Source: Pseudomonas chlororaphis subsp. aurantiaca
GTDB lineage: Bacteria > Pseudomonadota > Gammaproteobacteria > Pseudomonadales > Pseudomonadaceae
NCBI RefSeq assembly: GCF_013466605.1
Contig: NZ_CP059162.1
Span: 6,758,001 to 6,822,000 of the forward strand
Direction of reading: 5' to 3'
DNA: 64,000 nucleotides
Shown piece by piece: positions 38,269 to 47,832 of the stretch. The translations under genes and the position numbers were made by a program. Each line of letters starts with the position of its first letter. The first letter of the stretch is position 1. The notes beneath the pieces were generated by a model. The model saw only the letters and a program-made list of their open reading frames with translations. It did not search any database and had not been told where the DNA came from.

Positions 38269-40028
38269 TGCCCGTTGTCTTGCTTGTGGTTATCCAGGGT
38301 CTCCAGCAGCGCCACCTGCATCCGGGTGTGCACGCGGATGAACCAGCGCCACAGCAGCGCAGCCACCGCCGCCGTCACCACCGCGATCAGCACCAGCAGC
38401 TCGGTGGTCGGCAGGATGCTCGAAGACAGCGCCGCCAGCAGCAGGAAGATCACCAGCAACGACAGCACCGGAATCACCTCGGCGATCACCCGGCGCACGC
38501 GTTGGGTATGACGCCCGGCCATTTCCGGCTTCACGCCCATCTCCGCCAGCAGCATCGACAGGGCCTTGAGCTTGCGATAGGCGGCGATCAGGAACGGCAG
38601 CGACAACAGCAGCGCCCCACCCCAGATCAGCGCCTTCTGCCAGCTTGGATCGCCGATCCAGTCCTGCAGGTATTCGCCGATGCGCGCGGCGAAATAACCG
38701 CCGGAGAAGAAGATCGCCACCACCAGCGCCAGGTTGACCCCGACCTGCAACAGGATCCGCCGGATCATCGACGCCAGCAGCGCACCCTCGCCGTGCGGCT
38801 GGATGCTGCGCAGCCATTCGCCGTACAGGCCCAGCACCCGGCTCAGGCGGGTCGGCATCACGGCGGCGAGCTTCAGCGACAGCGGGTCGGCGCCGCGGAT
38901 CAGGTAAGGCGTGAGCAAGGTGGTAATGGCCGACACGGCGACCGCCACCGGGTAGAGAAAATCGCTGGTGACCTGCAGGGTCATGCCCAGCGCCGCGATG
39001 ATGAAGGAGAACTCGCCGATCTGCGACAGGCCCATGCCGACCCGCAGCGACGTGCGGCCATCGTTGCCGGCGATAAAGGCGCCCAGTCCGCAGGACAACA
39101 TCTTGCCCAGCACCACCGCGACGGTGATCACCGCGATCGGCCAGGCGTATTGCAGGAGGATCTGCGGGTCGATCATCAAGCCGATGGCGACGAAGAAGAT
39201 CGCGCTGAACATGTCGCGAACCGGCTCGATCAGGCGCTCGATCTTCAGCAATTGCCGCGACTCGGCCATGATCGCGCCGATCAGGAAGGCGCCGAGCACC
39301 ATGCTGTACTCCAGCTTGACCACCAGCAGGCAGAAGCCGAAACACAGCCCCAGCACAGTGATCAGCAGCATCTCGTTGCTTTCGAACTTGGCGACGTAGG
39401 CCAACAGCCGTGGCACCAGCAGAATGCCGATGACCAGGGCGACGATCATGAACAACGAGAGCTTGCCGACGGTGGAGAACACTTCCCCGGAGCTGACGGT
39501 GCCGCTGACCGCGATGCTCGAGAGCAAGGCGATGATGCCGATGCCGAGGATGTCCTCGACTATCAGTACGCCGAAGATCAGCTGGGCGAAGCGCTGGTTC
39601 TTCATCTTCAGGTCGTTGAGCGCCTTGACGATGATGGTGGTCGAGGAAATCGCCAGGATCGCGCCGAGGAACAGCGAATCCATGGTGTTCCAGTCGAACC
39701 AGCGGCCGATCTCGTAGCCGATCCAGATCATCAGCACGATTTCCATGAACGCCGCGATAAAGGCCGTGGCGCCGACCTTGAACAGCTTGCGCAGGCTGAA
39801 CTCCAGGCCCAGGCAGAACATCAGGAAAATCACCCCCAGCTCGGCCAGGGTCTTGATCGTGTCTTCGTCGTGGATCAGGCCGAACGGCGGGGTGTGCGGG
39901 CCGATGATGAAGCCAGCGACGATATAGCCGAGGACCACCGGCTGCTTGAGCCGGTGGAAGAGAATGGTCACCACGCCTGCGACCAGCATGATCACTGCCA
40001 GGTCCTGAATAAAGCTGATGGCATGCAT
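38265..40028 (-). CDS. CPA2-type monovalent cation:proton antiporter
   Basis: A 587-residue inner-membrane protein with about 12-13 hydrophobic segments. The sodium/proton exchanger domain reads LGYIVAGFIIGPHTPPFGLI near residue 38, GAILAISSTTIIVKAL near residue 120, and GVLIVEDILGIGIIALLSS near residue 150, as in KefB/KefC and YbaL. Unlike Kef proteins it has no C-terminal TrkA-N nucleotide domain; instead the last 200 residues carry extra membrane helices. AAGGAG precedes the ATG. It matches the antiporter next to pdxY in P. aeruginosa. The ion is likely potassium or sodium. Confidence 0.92.
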   Translation of the reverse strand: MHAISFIQDLAVIMLVAGVVTILFHRLKQPVVLGYIVAGFIIGPHTPPFGLIHDEDTIKTLAELGVIFLMFCLGLEFSLRKLFKVGATAFIAAFMEIVLMIWIGYEIGRWFDWNTMDSLFLGAILAISSTTIIVKALNDLKMKNQRFAQLIFGVLIVEDILGIGIIALLSSIAVSGTVSSGEVFSTVGKLSLFMIVALVIGILLVPRLLAYVAKFESNEMLLITVLGLCFGFCLLVVKLEYSMVLGAFLIGAIMAESRQLLKIERLIEPVRDMFSAIFFVAIGLMIDPQILLQYAWPIAVITVAVVLGKMLSCGLGAFIAGNDGRTSLRVGMGLSQIGEFSFIIAALGMTLQVTSDFLYPVAVAVSAITTLLTPYLIRGADPLSLKLAAVMPTRLSRVLGLYGEWLRSIQPHGEGALLASMIRRILLQVGVNLALVVAIFFSGGYFAARIGEYLQDWIGDPSWQKALIWGGALLLSLPFLIAAYRKLKALSMLLAEMGVKPEMAGRHTQRVRRVIAEVIPVLSLLVIFLLLAALSSSILPTTELLVLIAVVTAAVAALLWRWFIRVHTRMQVALLETLDNHKQDNGH

Positions 40029-40294
40029 GGCGTGGGGCTCCTTGGGGTCGTTTTGTTGCGTGCGACGCGGCTTGTTACGCAACCTGCCGGCCAGCGGGAA
40101 AAGCCCTTGGGACGGGCTTTTGAAGGTTAACATCGCGATTTGTGCCAGAAAGGCGGTGCAATATATGGAAACAGATAGATCGCCGCGTGACGGCGACCGC
40201 GGGCGCAGCGTCCCGTTATCGATGGTTTGAAACGCTGACCTAAGCACCCGCAGAGGTGCGCCCCGCAACCCCTGCCTTAACCCGTGAGTGTGCT

Positions 40295-40777
40295 ATGGAA
40301 CCCGGAAACGCCCAGCTGTCGATGACGGTATTGATGACCCCTGACATGGCCAACTTCTCAGGCAATGTCCACGGCGGCACCCTGCTCAAGTACCTCGATG
40401 AAGTCGCCTACGCCTGCGCCAGCCGTTATGCCGGCCGTTATGTGGTGACCCTGTCGGTGGACCAGGTGATCTTCCGCGAGCCGATCCACGTCGGCGAACT
40501 GGTGACCTTCCTGGCCTCGGTCAACTACACCGGCAACACTTCGATGGAAGTCGGTATCAAGGTGGTCACCGAGAACATCCGCGAGCGCTCGGTGCGCCAC
40601 ACCAACAGTTGCTTCTTCACCATGGTGGCCGTGGACGACCAGCGCAAACCTGCCGCCGTACCGCCCCTGCAACCACAAACCAGCGAAGACAAGCGCCGCT
40701 TCATGCAGGCCCAGCAACGCCGGCAGATCCGCCAGGAGCTGGAAAAGCGCTATCAGGAAATCAAGGCCGACGCCTGA
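40295..40777 (+). CDS. Acyl-CoA thioesterase (hotdog fold)
   Basis: Hydrolyses acyl-CoA thioesters. The 160-residue protein shows MTPDMANFSGNVHGGTLLKY near residue 12 and LDEVAYACASRYAGRYVVTL, followed by SVDQVIFREPIHVGELVTF, all typical of cytosolic YciA/BACH-type thioesterases; asparagine and aspartate-type catalytic residues are present in GNVHGG and the following helix. Start chosen at the ATG 40295 that begins at the domain. It stands alone between the antiporter and pdxY. Confidence 0.92.
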   Translation: MEPGNAQLSMTVLMTPDMANFSGNVHGGTLLKYLDEVAYACASRYAGRYVVTLSVDQVIFREPIHVGELVTFLASVNYTGNTSMEVGIKVVTENIRERSVRHTNSCFFTMVAVDDQRKPAAVPPLQPQTSEDKRRFMQAQQRRQIRQELEKRYQEIKADA

Positions 40778-40839
40778 TGGTCCAAGACAGGCTCGCGCCT
40801 ACCGCGCTAGCCTGTTCGCGATAAACCCCGCGCAATCCG

Positions 40840-41712
40840 TTACAGCTCGATCGGCACCGCCTCGAACCGCACCCGTGGATGGGTGATCCGGTCCTGGGCC
40901 CGTACCAGCTGCAGCTCGTAACTGGCGCAGGCCTGGGTTTCCAGCAGCACTTCATGCACCGCCGCGGCAGTGAACTCGAACGCCGCCACCAGGCTGTCGC
41001 CCAGCAGCACCCGGGCCAGGAACAGACCAGAAGTCAGGTCGCCCACGCCCACCGGCTGGCGCGGAAATGCCAGCAGCGGACGACGCAGGTGCCAGCTGCC
41101 TTCGGCGGTCACCAGCAGCATCTCGAAGCCGTCCGGCAGCTTGCCCGGGTAATCCAGATGCTTGACCAGCACTGCTTTCGGCCCACGGGCCAGCAGCGCC
41201 CGGGCCATGGCCAGGCAGTCGAACAGCGACTGCGGCTTGCGTCCGGCGAAGCTGTCCAGCTCCAGCTGGTTGGGGCAGAGGAAATCCGCCACGGCCGCTG
41301 CTTCTTCCAACAGGAAGTCGCTGACCTCCTGCGGCACGCTGCAGCCCTTCTCCGGATGGCCCATCACCGGGTCGCACAGGTACAGGGCCTTGGGGTTGGT
41401 CGCCTTGATCCGCTCCACGCCACCGAGGATCGCCCGCCCCTGCGCCGCGCTGCCCAGGTAGCCGGACAGCACCGCATCGCAGTTGCCCAGCTCGCCGATG
41501 GCGGCAATGCCTTCCACCAGCTCCGGAATCTGATGCGGCGACAGCACTTCGCCGGCCCACTGGCCGTATTGCGTGTGGTTGGAGAACTGCACGGTATTGA
41601 GCGGCCAGACATTCACCCCGACCCGCTGCATGGGAAACACCGCGGCGCTGTTGCCGGCATGGCCGAAGACCACATGGGACTGGATCGCGAGCAGATGAGG
41701 CGTACGTTTCAT
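40840..41712 (-). CDS. pdxY: Pyridoxal kinase (pdxY type)
   Basis: Phosphorylates pyridoxal to PLP in the salvage route. The 290-residue protein has [20 protein letters not shown] at residue 6, [20 protein letters not shown] near residue 30, [14 protein letters not shown] near residue 113, and the ribokinase-family anion hole [15 protein letters not shown] near residue 220 with the catalytic aspartate. The ATG at 41712 gives the family start. Confidence 0.95.
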   Translation of the reverse strand: MKRTPHLLAIQSHVVFGHAGNSAAVFPMQRVGVNVWPLNTVQFSNHTQYGQWAGEVLSPHQIPELVEGIAAIGELGNCDAVLSGYLGSAAQGRAILGGVERIKATNPKALYLCDPVMGHPEKGCSVPQEVSDFLLEEAAAVADFLCPNQLELDSFAGRKPQSLFDCLAMARALLARGPKAVLVKHLDYPGKLPDGFEMLLVTAEGSWHLRRPLLAFPRQPVGVGDLTSGLFLARVLLGDSLVAAFEFTAAAVHEVLLETQACASYELQLVRAQDRITHPRVRFEAVPIEL

Positions 41713-41828
41713 TCGGGTCATTCCGTAAAACGATTGAAATTCGAGCCGCGCAGTATGCGACTAAACCCAACCTGTACGACAGACCGAAGACGCAGTTAAG
41801 CTGGTGCAACTTCGTTGGAGCGCACCTC

Positions 41829-42224
41829 ATGCTGACCCTTGGAAACATTTTCGTGCTGATGCTGCTGGCGACCGGCGCCGCCTGGCTATGGCACAACCAC
41901 GGCCTGCGCGAGCGGGCGCTGGAAAGGGTCAAGCAGCACTGCGCACGGCTCGATATCGAGCTGCTGGACGGCAACGTGGCATTGAAACGCATCGGTTTCG
42001 TCAGGGACGCCAGGGGTCGTCGGCGCCTGGCCCGGATCTACAACTTCGAATTCACCGTCACCGGCGAAACCCGCCATGCGGGGACCATCACCCAGTTCGG
42101 CGCCCACAGCGCGCAGATCGAGCTGGCGCCCTACCCGATTGCAACGCCAGCACCCCCACCCGTGCCGACACGCAGCGCCGAGGTGATCGAGCTGAGCCAG
42201 TGGCGTGAAGAGCGCAGCAAGTAA
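41829..42224 (+). CDS. DUF3301 family small membrane protein
   Basis: A 131-residue protein with one N-terminal membrane segment (LGNIFVLMLLATGAAWLW) and a cytoplasmic domain with the DUF3301 pattern HCARLDIELLDGNVALKRIG, RRLARIYNFEFTVTG and a C-terminal VIELSQWREER. TTGGAG precedes the ATG. The family is common in gammaproteobacteria and its role is unknown. Confidence 0.88.
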   Translation: MLTLGNIFVLMLLATGAAWLWHNHGLRERALERVKQHCARLDIELLDGNVALKRIGFVRDARGRRRLARIYNFEFTVTGETRHAGTITQFGAHSAQIELAPYPIATPAPPPVPTRSAEVIELSQWREERSK

Positions 42225-42243
42225 GCTCAGCGCGCCATTGCTT

Positions 42244-42356
42244 CTGTAGGAGCGGTCGGTCGACGCTCGATTGCTCGCGATAGCCGCGAAGCGGCGGTCT
42301 ATCCGCTACTCCGCGTCATCGTTGACATTCTTCGCGGGTAAGCCTCGCTCCTACAG
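42244..42356. repeat. REP-type inverted repeat (CTGTAGGAGC family)
   Basis: Perfect inverted ends CTGTAGGAGC and GCTCCTACAG, 113 bp in all, with an inner GATAGCCGCGAAGCGGCGG. It lies between convergent genes. Confidence 0.88.
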
Positions 42357-42371
42357 ATGCATCAGATTGGA

Positions 42372-43334
42372 TTACCGGCAGCACTCGGCCAGGGATTTTT
42401 GCAGGGCGGCCACGTCTTGCGCCTCGCTGAAGATCAGCTCGATACGTGAATCGCGGCGCCATTCGCTGGCTTGCCAGTGTGGCGCGGCGTTATCCAGGGC
42501 GTTGCCCGAGACCCAGCCATCGGCACCGTGGACCACCAGCTTGGCCCGACGCCAGTCGAGGCTCGCCAACCATTGCTCTACATGCCGAACATCGAACACC
42601 CGGCTCGGGTGCCAACGCCACCCGATGCTCCAGCCGCCCTCCTGGGCCTGGCTCAGGCAGATGGGTTGGGCCGGATCGGTCCAGATCGCCGGCAGCTGCG
42701 CCAATCCCTTGGGGACTTCGAAAGCCTCTACAGCCGCCCCCGCCTGAACGTCCGCGCCCGGCAAACGATCCAGCGGCAAGGTCCCGCGAGTGGTCCAGAA
42801 CACCGGACAAGCCGGCAACTGCTCGAGAATGCCCTGACGCTGCCCCCCATCGAGCCCCTCCTCCTTGTTCAGCAGCAATAGACCAGCGCTGGACAGCGCC
42901 TCCTGTTGGGCCCGCGGCAGCGGCTTGCCGGCCGCCAATGCCTGGGCATCGAGTACCAGTACACAAGGTTGCACGGCCAGGACCTTTTGCCAGGGCGCCT
43001 CGCGCAATTGCTGGAGCAGCTGCGCGGGGTGCCCCAGGCCGGAAGGTTCGATAAACAGGCGGTCGGGCCGGGCCTTGCGCAACAGGCGCCCCAGGCCCAC
43101 CTGGAACGGCGCGCCGTTGACACAGCACAGGCAGCCGCCGGCCACCTCGCCCAGGGCGATACCGTCCTCGTCCCGGGTCAGCAGCGCCGCGTCCAGGCCG
43201 ATCTGGCCGAACTCGTTGATCAGCACCGCCCAGCGCTCATTGGCCGGGCGCTGTGCCAACAGGTGCTGGATCAGGCTGGTCTTGCCCGCGCCGAGGGGGC
43301 CGGCGATGACGTGGGTGGGGATGTTGTGCAGCAT
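42372..43334 (-). CDS. COG0523 (CobW-like) GTPase, first copy
   Basis: A 320-residue metal-chaperone-type GTPase. Walker A is GPLGAGKTSL near residue 12, the COG0523 metal motif is GGCLCC near residue 66, and the Walker B-like EPSGLGHP lies near residue 95. The C-terminal CobW_C domain is recognisable (WRWHPSRVFDVRHVEQWL). These proteins bind zinc and hydrolyse GTP, and are thought to deliver metal to client enzymes. It lies 161 bases downstream of the DUF1826 gene, with a REP element between, so it may be read as the tail of the dksA2 operon. A second COG0523 protein is encoded 0.9 kb upstream. Confidence 0.9.
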   Translation of the reverse strand: MLHNIPTHVIAGPLGAGKTSLIQHLLAQRPANERWAVLINEFGQIGLDAALLTRDEDGIALGEVAGGCLCCVNGAPFQVGLGRLLRKARPDRLFIEPSGLGHPAQLLQQLREAPWQKVLAVQPCVLVLDAQALAAGKPLPRAQQEALSSAGLLLLNKEEGLDGGQRQGILEQLPACPVFWTTRGTLPLDRLPGADVQAGAAVEAFEVPKGLAQLPAIWTDPAQPICLSQAQEGGWSIGWRWHPSRVFDVRHVEQWLASLDWRRAKLVVHGADGWVSGNALDNAAPHWQASEWRRDSRIELIFSEAQDVAALQKSLAECCR

Positions 43335-43396
43335 GGGTGGAGCGCTCGGAAAGAAGGTGATTGATCCTACGCGCTAACCCGCGGCAACGAAATTCC

Positions 43397-43494
43397 CGTA
43401 GCCGCAGACTGCAATCGGCAGCGAAGCGAAGGTGCCCTTGAGGACGTCGAAAGGCGTTGCGCGCCTTATCGCAGCCTGCGGCAGCGGCTACAGG
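43397..43494. repeat. REP-type inverted pair (GTAGCC family)
   Basis: CCGTAGCCGCAGACTGCAATC at the left and GCAGCCTGCGGCAGCGGCTA at the right face each other. It fills most of the gap between the first COG0523 gene and DUF1826. Confidence 0.8.
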
Positions 43495-43495
43495 A

Positions 43496-44205
43496 TCAGC
43501 CGAGCCAGTCCAGGGTGAGGATCAGCCGGCGTTCGCCGGGAGCCGGTTGCGGTGAGCGGTGGATCAGGCCAAAGCCCTCGTTGCCCAACCATTTCTCACC
43601 TTTGAACAGGGCCACCTCGCCGCTGGCGATCTGCTGGATCAGCGCGGCATCCGTGGGTTCGGCCTCGGCCTGGCCCAGTTGCCGGCGGTCCATCGCGCCC
43701 TCGCACAGCCATTGGCTGCCAACACCGGCATAAGTGGTGATCAGCCGTACCGGCACATGGTCGACATGAAAACGCGGGCACATGGCCTTATCCAGCACCC
43801 GCAGGCGCAGGCCGACGCGCTTGGCGCCCAGCAGGCAGGCAAAGGCGCTGACCAGCCAGGCGACATCGGCGATAAAGCCGTCGTATCCCTGCAGATCGCT
43901 GAAGCCGGAGGCCAGGCCGCGCAGGTTCGGCTCGGCATCCTCACTGTCGAGTTCCAGCGACAGCGACTCGGCCAGCGGTTCGTTCAGCGACAGCAGCAAG
44001 GCGCCGAAATCGGCGATATGCGCCGGCAACTGGCGCCGCCACAGGGCCAGGTTGACCTCATCGTCCAGCACCTCGGCGAGGACGATGGGGGCCGGGCCGG
44101 AGACCTGGCGGCGTGTCGGCTTTTGCAGGGTTGGCCGCAAGACTTCTGCCCCCGCAATCGAGCGTCGACCGGTTACTTTCACAGGGCTCAGGGATAGGTA
44201 AGACA

Positions 44206-44206
<1 letters not shown>
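43496..44206 (-). CDS. DUF1826 protein of the zinc-starvation operon
   Basis: A 236-residue cytoplasmic protein of unknown function. RFHVDHVPVRLITTYAG near residue 145 and the late HRSPQP near residue 220 provide histidines and an aspartate in an order like that of cupin or 2-oxoglutarate oxygenase metal sites; this is only a visual likeness. The start ATG shares its A with the stop of the COG0523 gene (TGATG), so the two are translationally coupled. DUF1826 next to COG0523 is a repeated arrangement in Pseudomonas (PA5534-PA5535), which suggests that it is a client or partner of the chaperone. Confidence 0.88.
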
Positions 44207-45414
<1,208 letters not shown>

Positions 45415-45446
45415 CGGGGGTCCTCATCGGGGGCTGGGTGGCTGGG

Positions 45447-45866
45447 TCAGATCGCCCGTTGGTGGCGTTCGCGCAGCTCTTGGCGTTCTTTGGCTTCGAT
45501 ACACAGGGTGGCGGTGGGCCGCAGCAGCAGGCGCCTGAGGCCAATGGGCTCGCCGGTTTCGCGACACCAGCCGTACTCGCCGCGGGCCAGGCGCTCCAGG
45601 GCTTCGTCGATCTTGTCCAGCAGCTTCTTTTCCCGCTCCAGCAGGCGCAATTGCCACTGACGTTGTTCCTCGGCGCTGCCGATATCGGCGGGGTCACTAT
45701 GGGGTTCCTGCTCGCGCAGTACCTCGAATTCACCGTCGATGCGCTCTTGCAGCTCGACGCGCTGGGCCAGCAGCAGATCACGGAAATAGTCCTGCTGGAC
45801 GTCGTTCATGTAGTGCGCCTCGGGTTGGGCGAGAAGTTGCGCTTCGGTCATCGGGCGTTCAGTCAT
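45447..45866 (-). CDS. dksA2: Zinc-independent DksA paralogue
   Basis: A 139-residue RNA polymerase secondary-channel factor that can replace DksA under zinc limitation. The coiled coil (residues about 30-100) is followed by a finger region with only two cysteines, WCRETGEP and TLCIEAKE, where canonical DksA has four zinc ligands. This is the hallmark of DksA2. Start at 45866 or the in-frame ATG 15 bases in (MTEAQLL) cannot be separated; ribosome sites are weak. It is the first gene after a Zur-type palindrome, with zigA and DUF1826 following. Confidence 0.93.
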   Translation of the reverse strand: MTERPMTEAQLLAQPEAHYMNDVQQDYFRDLLLAQRVELQERIDGEFEVLREQEPHSDPADIGSAEEQRQWQLRLLEREKKLLDKIDEALERLARGEYGWCRETGEPIGLRRLLLRPTATLCIEAKERQELRERHQRAI

Positions 45867-45894
45867 GGTGGGTCACGGATCAGGTTTTATTTAA

Positions 45895-45909
45895 TGTTAT
45901 AGTATAACA
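45895..45909. promoter_or_regulatory. Zur box between dksA2 and the small secreted protein gene
   Basis: TGTTATAGTATAACA is a perfect 15-bp palindrome identical to the core of the gammaproteobacterial Zur consensus (TGTTATAnTATAACA). It lies 29 bases upstream of dksA2 and 77 bases upstream of the divergent secreted-protein gene, so it could repress both. Confidence 0.92.
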
Positions 45910-45985
45910 ATACAAATAAGCCAACCCTCTCTTGCCGCCCGCGACGAAGGGCGGGATGCTTGAGCACCCCTTGCCGAGAACGCCG

Positions 45986-46366
45986 ATGCGCAATGCCCTG
46001 AAATACACGCTGCTGGGCCTCTCCTTGCTGGTCGTGGGCACTGCCAACGCGCAAGTACCCAGCGCCCTGGCCACCTGCACCCGCAGCGCCAACCTGCTGG
46101 CCTGCGTGGATGCCGAAGGCAACGCCTACAGCGTCGCGACCGCGGGTAGCACCACCTATCTGCGGGGGTACGAGGTCGCCGGCAAACGTTATTGGGCGCA
46201 GACCAACAGCCGCTACGGTCAACTGACTTTCTTTACCGGACTGGCCTCCGACGGCGAAGCCTGGGTCGGCTACAGCCAACGCGTCGGCTGGACCACCCGC
46301 AACCGTTTTTCCAGTTCCGGTGGCAGCAGCGGCAAGTTCACTTGCAGCCGGATCACTGGCTGTTGA
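45986..46366 (+). CDS. Small secreted cysteine-containing protein, probable Zur target
   Basis: A 126-residue precursor with a clear signal peptide (MRNALKYTLLGLSLLVVGTA, cleaved after NAQ or ANA near residue 22). The mature 100 residues hold four cysteines (ATCTRSANLLACVD near the start, FTCSRITGC at the end), which could form two disulfides, and many Tyr, Gly and Ser. The ATG at 45986 starts directly at the signal, and GAGAA lies upstream. It is divergent from dksA2 with a Zur box between. No known domain was recognised. A periplasmic or extracellular role in zinc shortage is inferred from position alone. Confidence 0.75.
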   Translation: MRNALKYTLLGLSLLVVGTANAQVPSALATCTRSANLLACVDAEGNAYSVATAGSTTYLRGYEVAGKRYWAQTNSRYGQLTFFTGLASDGEAWVGYSQRVGWTTRNRFSSSGGSSGKFTCSRITGC

Positions 46367-46377
46367 GCAGAGCATTT

Positions 46378-46468
46378 TGTAGGAGCGAGGCTTACCCGCG
46401 ATGAACGCTTGCGCGGTATAGCTGATGCACCGCAGCGTCTTCATCGCATGCAAGCTGTGCTCCTACAG
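46378..46468. repeat. REP-type inverted repeat (GTAGGAGC family)
   Basis: TGTAGGAGCGAGGCTTACCC at the left and GTGCTCCTACAG at the right are inverted ends. It lies between two convergent genes. Confidence 0.85.
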
Positions 46469-46482
46469 AAGCCTGGGCGGCG

Positions 46483-47703
46483 TCAGACCTGGGCTTTTTT
46501 CTGCTCCTGCAACCAGGCCATGTAGCTGTTCACCGGCGGGTTCTTCTGGAAGTAGCTCTGCAAGCCCGCGAACAACCCGTCGGCAATCGCCTGCTGGTGC
46601 CGCGCGGTCACCAGGCGCTGGCTGTCGCGGCGGTTGGAAATGAAGCCGGTCTCCACCAGGATCGAAGGCACGTCGGGGGACTTGAGCACCGCGAAACCGG
46701 CCTGTTCCACGCGCTTCTGATGCAGGGTGGTGATGTCCGCCAGGCTGCCCAACACGGTGCTGCCCAACTGCAGGCTGGCGGCGATGGTCGCGTTCATCGA
46801 CATGTCGAGAATCACCCCGGCGAGCATCGGGTCCTTGTCTTTCAGATTGAGCAGGCTGGTGGCGCCCAGCAGGTCGGCGCCGTTCTCCCGCTGCGCCATG
46901 AAGCGCGCCGTGGCCGAGGTGGCGCCACCTTCCGACAACGCATACACCGAGGCCCCGGACGCCGTCAGGCGCGGCGCCGCATCGGCGTGCACCGAGATAA
47001 ACATGTCGGCCTTGTGCTTGCGGGCGATCTCCACCCGCTTGCGCAGCGGCACGAAGAAATCGTCGTTGCGCACCAGCTTCACATCGAAGCCCTTCTCACG
47101 CTTCAGCCGCTTGGCCAGCAGCTGGGCGATCGACAGCACCACATCCTTCTCCCGCTCGCCCCGGGCGCCGACCGCCCCCGGGTCCTTGCCGCCGTGGCCC
47201 GGGTCGACCACGACGATGATGTCGCGCTTGGGATGCGCCCGGTCCGCCGGTGTTTCACGCGGCAAAGCCGGGGCGGTGACCGCTGCGATCTGCTGTGGAA
47301 CACGGCTGGCGTTGCTCAGGTCAAGCACCAACCGGTGGCCCTGGCCGTCCTGGGGCGGCAGCAAAAAGCTGTCGAGCCGCTGCGGTTCGGACAGGTCGAG
47401 GACTATCCGCGTATCGCCCTGGCCAAAGTGCCCGGAACGGATCGAGCGAATCGGCGTGTTGGCCAGGGCCAACTGGCTGAAATCGCCACTGAGCTGCGCG
47501 CCGCTGAGGTCGATGATCAGCCGTTCGGGCGCGCTGAGAGTGAAGGTCTTGTATTGCACCGGCCCACTCAGATCGAGCACCAGGCGCAGCTTGTCGGCTG
47601 AGTTCCATAACCGCAGGTTGCGAATCTGGGTGGCGGATACCCCCAAAGGCAGAACCAAGGCCGCGCTGGCCAACAGCAGGTTGAGCAACTGACGTCTGTG
47701 CAT
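46483..47703 (-). CDS. N-acetylmuramoyl-L-alanine amidase (AmiA/AmiC type)
   Basis: A zinc-dependent periplasmic amidase that cleaves the peptide from MurNAc during cell separation. The 406-residue precursor has a Tat/Sec-type signal (MHRRQLLNLLLASAALVLPL), an N-terminal AMIN domain (residues about 28-130) and an Amidase_3 domain with VVDPGHGGKDPGA near residue 166, SVHADA near residue 240 and the catalytic-type VETGF near residue 360. It is divergent from folE2 across a Zur box 84 bases upstream, as PA5538 is in P. aeruginosa. A second amidase under Zur control presumably backs up the usual zinc enzyme. Confidence 0.93.
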   Translation of the reverse strand: MHRRQLLNLLLASAALVLPLGVSATQIRNLRLWNSADKLRLVLDLSGPVQYKTFTLSAPERLIIDLSGAQLSGDFSQLALANTPIRSIRSGHFGQGDTRIVLDLSEPQRLDSFLLPPQDGQGHRLVLDLSNASRVPQQIAAVTAPALPRETPADRAHPKRDIIVVVDPGHGGKDPGAVGARGEREKDVVLSIAQLLAKRLKREKGFDVKLVRNDDFFVPLRKRVEIARKHKADMFISVHADAAPRLTASGASVYALSEGGATSATARFMAQRENGADLLGATSLLNLKDKDPMLAGVILDMSMNATIAASLQLGSTVLGSLADITTLHQKRVEQAGFAVLKSPDVPSILVETGFISNRRDSQRLVTARHQQAIADGLFAGLQSYFQKNPPVNSYMAWLQEQKKAQV

Positions 47704-47786
47704 GACTTACACCGCAGATTGAGGAGCATCCGTGCTCGATAAGGCTTGGTGAAAAAACGTTCAGGAAAAGGTTTCATCGACCGCAC

Positions 47787-47801
47787 TGTTATAATATAAC
47801 A
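47787..47801. promoter_or_regulatory. Zur box between the amidase gene and folE2
   Basis: TGTTATAATATAACA is a perfect 15-bp palindrome matching the Zur consensus core. It lies 32 bases before the folE2 start and 84 bases before the divergent amidase start, so one operator probably governs both and the whole downstream eight-gene unit. Confidence 0.93.
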
Positions 47802-47832
47802 TGGCGAATTGTTTCCAACGATGGACCTGCTC

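Noticed and set aside
42244..42356. Insertion sequence or CRISPR repeat
   Set aside because: The inverted ends and short length match a dispersed REP family, with no transposase gene and no regularly spaced repeat-spacer pattern.
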